The position numbers and the translations under genes are program-made. Under the pieces are notes generated by a model, which was not told the origin of the DNA, ran no database searches, and saw only the letters and a program-made list of their open reading frames with translations. Below, piece after piece: positions 6,581 through 7,321 of a stretch of DNA of 7,321 bases (the stretch's first letter is position 1; the number at the start of each line of letters is the position of its first letter). Source of the DNA: Bacteroidaceae bacterium (lineage in GTDB: Bacteria > Bacteroidota > Bacteroidia > Bacteroidales > Bacteroidaceae). The stretch is taken from the NCBI GenBank assembly GCA_023227685.1, contig JALNVG010000124.1:1-7321 (forward strand). The letters are read 5' to 3'.

Positions 6581-7321
6581 ATGAATATAAATTACGACAA
6601 GGAATTAAATGATAGTCAGCGTGCCGCAGTGTTTTATAACGATGGGCCGTTGCTCGTTATAGCCGGCGCCGGTTCAGGAAAAACGCGTGTACTTACTTAT
6701 AAGATAGCCTATCTACTTGAAAACGGATATAATCCTTCAAATATTTTAGCACTCACTTTCACCAATAAAGCGGCGCGGGAGATGAAAGAACGTATTGCCG
6801 GACAAGTTGGCAGCCAGTATGCCCGACAATTGTGGATGGGTACTTTTCATTCTATATTCTCACGTATCCTCAGAGTTGAGGCCGAGCGCATAGGCTTTAC
6901 ATCACAGTTTACCATCTATGACGCATCCGATAGCAAGAGTTTGATACACTCCATAATAAAAGAAATGGAGCTGGATGATAAAATATATAAGGTCGGTACC
7001 GTTCTCAATAGGATATCAAATGCAAAAAACCATCTTGTTACTCCCACCGTTTATGCGGCAAATAAAGAAGTGATCGTAGGTGACAGAGCTATCAAGATGC
7101 CGTCTATCAGTCTTATCTATCAGCGGTATTGGCAACGTTGTCGTCAGGCCGGTGCCATGGATTTTGATGATTTGTTATTGTATACGTATGTGCTGTTCCG
7201 TGATTTTCCTGAAGTACTCGATCGCTACAGCAATCAGTTTCGTTATATATTGGTGGATGAGTATCAGGATACGAATGTAGCCCAGCATCGTATCGTATGC
7301 CAATTGACCAAATGGAACAAA
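6581..7321 (+). CDS. uvrD: UvrD/PcrA-type superfamily 1 DNA helicase (5' third, cut by window edge)
   Basis: The frame is open from an ATG at 6581 to the right edge, 247 residues of a protein that is usually about 700-780 long. It begins with the Q-motif LNDSQRAAV (9-17), Walker A AGAGSGKT (28-35), motif Ia FTNKAAREMKERI (60-72), the GTFHS segment (87-91) and Walker B VDEYQDTN (225-232), in the usual order and spacing for domains 1A and 1B of UvrD/PcrA/Rep. Such enzymes are ATP-driven 3'-5' DNA translocases used in nucleotide excision repair, mismatch repair and replication-fork maintenance. The start is fixed by the Q-motif, and an in-frame stop lies at 6560-6562. Motifs III-VI lie beyond the window. 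UvrD, PcrA and Rep cannot be separated from this fragment. It is divergent from the ThiE-like gene. Confidence 0.93.
   Translation, partial: MNINYDKELNDSQRAAVFYNDGPLLVIAGAGSGKTRVLTYKIAYLLENGYNPSNILALTFTNKAAREMKERIAGQVGSQYARQLWMGTFHSIFSRILRVEAERIGFTSQFTIYDASDSKSLIHSIIKEMELDDKIYKVGTVLNRISNAKNHLVTPTVYAANKEVIVGDRAIKMPSISLIYQRYWQRCRQAGAMDFDDLLLYTYVLFRDFPEVLDRYSNQFRYILVDEYQDTNVAQHRIVCQLTKWNK

Noticed and set aside
6547..6612. 21-codon frame overlapping the uvrD start, preceded by GAAAGGA (6534-6540) at a plausible ribosome-binding distance
   Set aside because: Bacteroidota rarely rely on such sites, the peptide is nondescript, and the closest promoter box lies downstream of its start. Chance is the simplest explanation.
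7080..7280. 66-codon plus-strand frame near the right edge
   Set aside because: It is an out-of-frame shadow of the UvrD-type helicase, whose own frame is open throughout and carries conserved motifs there.

Overview
The window looks like chromosomal DNA from a Bacteroidales bacterium, most likely the Bacteroides group. The protein sequences resemble Bacteroides homologues. The AT-rich intergenic DNA carries Bacteroidota-type -7 promoter boxes (TAnnTTTG), and the starts lack clear Shine-Dalgarno sequences. I cannot name the species. No rRNA, tRNA, CRISPR, insertion sequence, phage or defence genes were found; this is mostly core housekeeping sequence.

Layout. Positions 1-1811 (minus strand) hold a two-gene rRNA-modification unit: rlmD (23S rRNA m5U methyltransferase), followed after 2 bases by the 5' part of an S4-domain RluA-family pseudouridine synthase that runs off the left edge. 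A 194-bp divergent intergenic region (1812-2005) separates it from ppdK (2006-4729, plus strand), a full-length pyruvate phosphate dikinase with all expected catalytic residues. A 476-bp non-coding region (4730-5205) follows. It contains a GC-rich cluster of four degenerate 22-nt units that form strong inverted repeats, a separate perfect 16-bp palindrome, and a well-formed Bacteroides promoter. That promoter drives a six-helix ECF-transporter S component (5206-5724). Converging on it, with a 35-bp gap, is a ThiE/TenI-like protein (5760-6368, minus strand) whose active-site motifs are partly lost. After a 212-bp divergent intergenic region comes the 5' third of a UvrD/PcrA-type helicase (6581 to the right edge).

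How the genes relate. rlmD and the RluA-like gene probably form one ribosome-maturation transcript. ppdK is central carbon metabolism (PEP/pyruvate interconversion). The S component and the ThiE-like gene could share a thiamin-related role, but they are convergent, not co-transcribed, and no TPP riboswitch is visible, so the link is only a hypothesis. The observation most worth checking is the 22-nt/44-nt repeat cluster downstream of ppdK.
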